The translations under genes were made by a program, and so were the position numbers. Below are positions 28,218 to 31,046 of a DNA stretch of 31,046 bases, piece after piece (positions within the stretch are counted from its first letter, which is position 1; every line of letters begins with the position of its first letter). The stretch is from assembly GCF_000417875.1 (NCBI RefSeq), contig NW_006920896.1:151307-182352 (forward strand), given 5' to 3'. A model generated the notes under the pieces. The model ran no database searches, was not told the origin of the DNA, and saw only the letters and a program-made list of their open reading frames with translations. This DNA is from Pseudozyma flocculosa PF-1 (taxonomy: Eukaryota > Basidiomycota > Ustilaginomycetes > Ustilaginales > Ustilaginaceae).

Positions 28218-31046
28218 TTACGGAATGTCGAGCTCGGCCTTGAGCTTCTTGATCAGGCGCTTCTCGTCGGTAGAGATGCCCTCCCAGAAGTGGGCCCTGC
28301 GCGTCGCGCAAACAAAGGGGAGAAGACAATCAAGAGCACGGGGTGTGAGCATCGTCATCGGTCGACGGCCGCCGCGTCCGGTGCTGCTGGGCTGGCTGCC
28401 AACGTAGCCACGCCCGAACCACGCCCTGCCACTGGTACTCACTTGAGCGCGTCAATCGAGTTGCGGCTAATGTGCGAGACAATCTCGTCCTTGTCGTCAA
28501 AGTGGCGCCCGTACATCTTGGCGCTCTCGTAGACGGCGTGCTCAATCTTGACGGCGACACCGCCGCCCACGTCCTTCTTCAGCACCACGTCCTTCTCCTT
28601 GTGGTTGATCTCGAGCGACGTCACCTTGCCCAGGTGGATCGTCTGCTTCTTCTTGGTCGCCGGGTCCACCTTGACCACCGCCAGCGGCGTCCCCACCCGC
28701 AGCGAGCCCTCGATAATGTCGCATCCGAGGATGATCGGGTCGCGCTTGGCAAAGCACGCAATCGTCCGCAGCCGGCACGGCCACACGGCGGTGCCGCTCG
28801 CCTCGCGCTTCTTGCTCTCGACAATCTCCTGGTTGTACTTGACAAAGTCGTTTTCGAGGTGGTAGATGATCTTGGCCGTAAAGATCTTGATGCCGAACTC
28901 TTCAGCCAGCTTTTCCGCCTCTTTGTCGACGGGCACGTCAAACGCCAGGATGACGGCAAACTCCTTGGCCTTTTCCAGCATCGTCGAGCAGCGCATCACG
29001 TCCTTCTTGTACACCGGCCCGATGTTGATGCCGCCGACGGGGATCTTGCTCACCTTGAGGAACTCGAGCAGCGCCTCGAGCGAGCCCAGCGTCGACGCCT
29101 GCACGCACACGCCGCGGCCCGACGTGTCGATCTTGTCGAGCAGGTCCGTCAGGTCCGACATGACCTCGTCCTTGAGGTCCTCTTCGTCGTCGTCGGGACC
29201 CACGACGAGCAGCCGCGAGCCCGAGATGGCCTTTTCCAGGTCCGGCGCCGCGATCTTGACGCCGAGCGCCGCCTTGACCATCTTGTGGTGGACGTAGGCG
29301 CCCTTGACGCGCATCTCCTTGAGCGGCTGCGGCGTCAGCAGCGCGCGCACCTGCGTCACAATCGGGCCGTTGAGGCCGCACACGACGATGCGGTCGCCCT
29401 CGTGCATGACGCCGTTGGACAGCACGACGTCGATCGTCGTGCCGAGGCCCTCGATGACCTTGACCTCGAGCACGGTGCACTCGAGCTCCGAGAGGTACAT
29501 GAGCTTGTCGCTCATCCGCGTCTGGGTCAGCTCGACAATCAGGCGCAGCATGTCCGGGATGCCCTCGCCCGTGTGCGCCGACGTCGGCACCAGGCTGACG
29601 TTCTTGCTCATGTTCTTGTTCTCGAAAAACAGGCACGCGTTGAGCCCTTCCTCGGCCAGCTGGACAATGACGTTGCGCGTGCGCTCGAGGAACTCGTTCT
29701 GCGTCGAGCGGTTCTGCTTGGCAAAGCTCGCCCGGAACGCGCCGTTGGGCGTCGCCTCCCAGCCGTACAGCCGGTCAATCTTGTTGAGCGCCACGACGAA
29801 CGGCGTCTTCTTGTCGCGCAGCAGCTTGATGCTCTCGCGCGTCTGGTTCTCGAGGCCGTGCATGATGTCGATGACGAGGATGGCAATGTTGCACAGCGAG
29901 GAGCCGCGGGTACGCAGGTTGGTGAACGACTCGTGGCCGGGCGTGTCGATGACGAGCAGGCCGGGCACCTTGTACTCGAACGGGTGGTCCTTGTCCAGCA
30001 CCGCCGTCTTCTGCTGCAGCGTCTCCACGGGGAAGTACGTGGCGCCGATCTGCTGCGTGATGCCTCCCGCCTCGCCCTCCTGGACGTTGGTCTGCCGGAT
30101 CTTGTCGAGCAGCTTCGTCTTGCCCGTGTCGACGTGGCCGAGAATGCAGCAAATCGGGCTGCGCAGGTCGTCTTTGCTGCGCGCCGCCAGCGCCTGCTTG
30201 GTGCGCTCGTGCCGGCGGGCGGCCGCCTCGGCCTTGCGCTTGGCCAGCGCCTTTTCGTTCGACGTCAGGCCGTCGTCGCTGTCCGAGTCATCCGAGTCGG
30301 AGCCAGAGTCGTCGTCGCTGTCGTCGCTGCCATCCTCATCGTCGGATGCCTTTGCCTCCTTCTTGCCGTTGGCCGCCTTCTTGCCGGCAGCGGCGGCGGC
30401 AGCACCGGCCTTGCCGTTGGTAGCGGACTTGGCCTTGTCGCCCGCGGCCGCCGGCTTCTTGCCCTCGTCGTCGTCGTCGTCCTTTTCAGACTCGGCATCC
30501 CAGTCGTCCTTGACGTCCTCGTCGGACTCGGCGTCCCAGCTGTCCTTGACGTCCTCGGCCTCGTCGGCCGGCTTGGCCTCTGCAGCAGGGGACGCCGCCG
30601 CAGCAGCCGCCGCGTCCTCGACCGGCTTGGCCTCGTCGGACTTGTCGGCCTCTTCGGCGTCGGCGGGAGCGGCGACGGGCTCGGGGATGGTGAGGCCGCC
30701 CTCGCGCTTCTGGACGGGCTTCTTCTTCTTGCGGTTGTCGATGACGACGCGCTTCTTGGAAGGGCCGGCGTCGGTGGCCGCGGCCGCCTGGGCCTCCTTC
30801 TGCTGCTCGAGGCCCTCGACCTTGATCTGGCCGCTCTTGAGCATCGCCTGCAGCCGCGCCTCGGCGGCCGCCTTTTCGGCCTTTTGCTTGGGCGTGAGCA
30901 GCTTGCCCTCCTTCTTGAGCTGCTCCTTCTTGGCCTTCTCCTTCTCGCGCTTGCGCTGGCGCTCGGCCTCCTTGCGCTCGGCCTCCTCCTTTTCCAGCCT
31001 CTCGGCCTCTTCCTCGGCGCGGCGGGCCTCCTCCTCGGCCTGCCTC
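28218..31046 (-). CDS. FUN12: Translation initiation factor eIF5B (5' end outside window)
   Basis: Exons 31046-28443 (open at the window edge) and 28296-28218 give 893 visible C-terminal residues. eIF5B is the GTPase that joins the 60S subunit to the initiation complex. The visible part begins in an Arg/Glu/Lys-rich coiled coil, then [23 protein letters not shown], typical of fungal eIF5B, and an acidic/Lys-rich region with a repeated [17 protein letters not shown]. The G domain is complete: GHVDTGKT (30116-30139), [16 protein letters not shown] (from 29947), NKIDR (29771-29785) and SAHTGEGI. Domains II-IV follow, including [17 protein letters not shown] and [15 protein letters not shown]. 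The last intron (28442-28297, donor CTCAA|GTGAGT, acceptor GCGCAG) joins SIDALK to AHFWEGIS, giving the expected C-terminus ending AELDIP. The ATG at 30844 is internal, not the start. Confidence 0.96.
28297..28442 (-). other. Last intron of eIF5B
   Basis: 146 bp, donor GTGAGT, acceptor GACGCGCAG, phase 2. Without splicing the protein would stop right after SIDALK and lack the final conserved helix of domain IV. Confidence 0.85.

Noticed and set aside
30842..30844. ATG at 30844 as the eIF5B start
   Set aside because: Conserved eIF5B sequence ([18 protein letters not shown]) continues upstream in frame to the window edge.
1..31046. Mobile elements, CRISPR arrays, tRNA or rRNA genes, secondary-metabolite cluster
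   Set aside because: No transposase, reverse transcriptase, terminal repeats, tRNA B-box with cloverleaf context, or biosynthetic gene set was found; the content is housekeeping.

Overview
The window is nuclear DNA from a GC-rich fungus. Genes are dense, introns are few and short (62-577 bp scale, mostly GTGAGT donors), and proteins carry long low-complexity and acidic tracts. The gene content (ALG3, GAA1, a RAD10/ERCC1 homologue, uL2, CTR9, a PdxT-type SNO protein, HAP3/NF-YB, a FAB1-type lipid kinase and eIF5B) together with this style suggests a basidiomycete, most likely a smut-type Ustilaginomycotina. The species is not determined. I see no mobile element, CRISPR array, rRNA or tRNA.

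Layout. 1-99: 3' end of an unrecognised plus-strand gene. 1129-5429 (+): one five-exon reading frame that encodes a complete ALG3 mannosyltransferase followed, without a stop, by a complete GAA1 GPI-transamidase subunit. 5909-7087 (-): ERCC1/Rad10 with a ubiquitin-interacting-motif-like tail. 8643-9987 (+): ribosomal protein uL2 with one large intron. 10972-15348 (+): CTR9 of the Paf1 complex. 16035-17126 (+): SNO/PdxT glutaminase of vitamin B6 synthesis. 18107-19322 (+): HAP3/NF-YB. 19712-27304 (-): a very large FAB1-like PI3P 5-kinase interrupted by a 20-N assembly gap. 28218 to beyond 31046 (-): eIF5B, 5' end outside the window.

The genes are housekeeping genes and form no obvious pathway cluster. 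The exception is the ALG3-GAA1 reading frame, which joins two ER-membrane glycosylation activities: lipid-linked oligosaccharide assembly for N-glycans, and GPI-anchor attachment. The junction is an acidic linker expected on the cytosolic side, which suits the topology of both partners. This is the most interesting feature of the window.

Other points worth a second look are the FAB1 homologue that has lost its FYVE domain and the zinc ligands of its Cys-rich region, the UIM-like tail on ERCC1, a Pro-to-Cys change in the near-invariant HPHGGG motif of uL2, and an uncollapsed 30-bp overlap either side of the N gap that artificially breaks the lipid kinase. All intron boundaries were placed by hand from splice signals, frame and family similarity.
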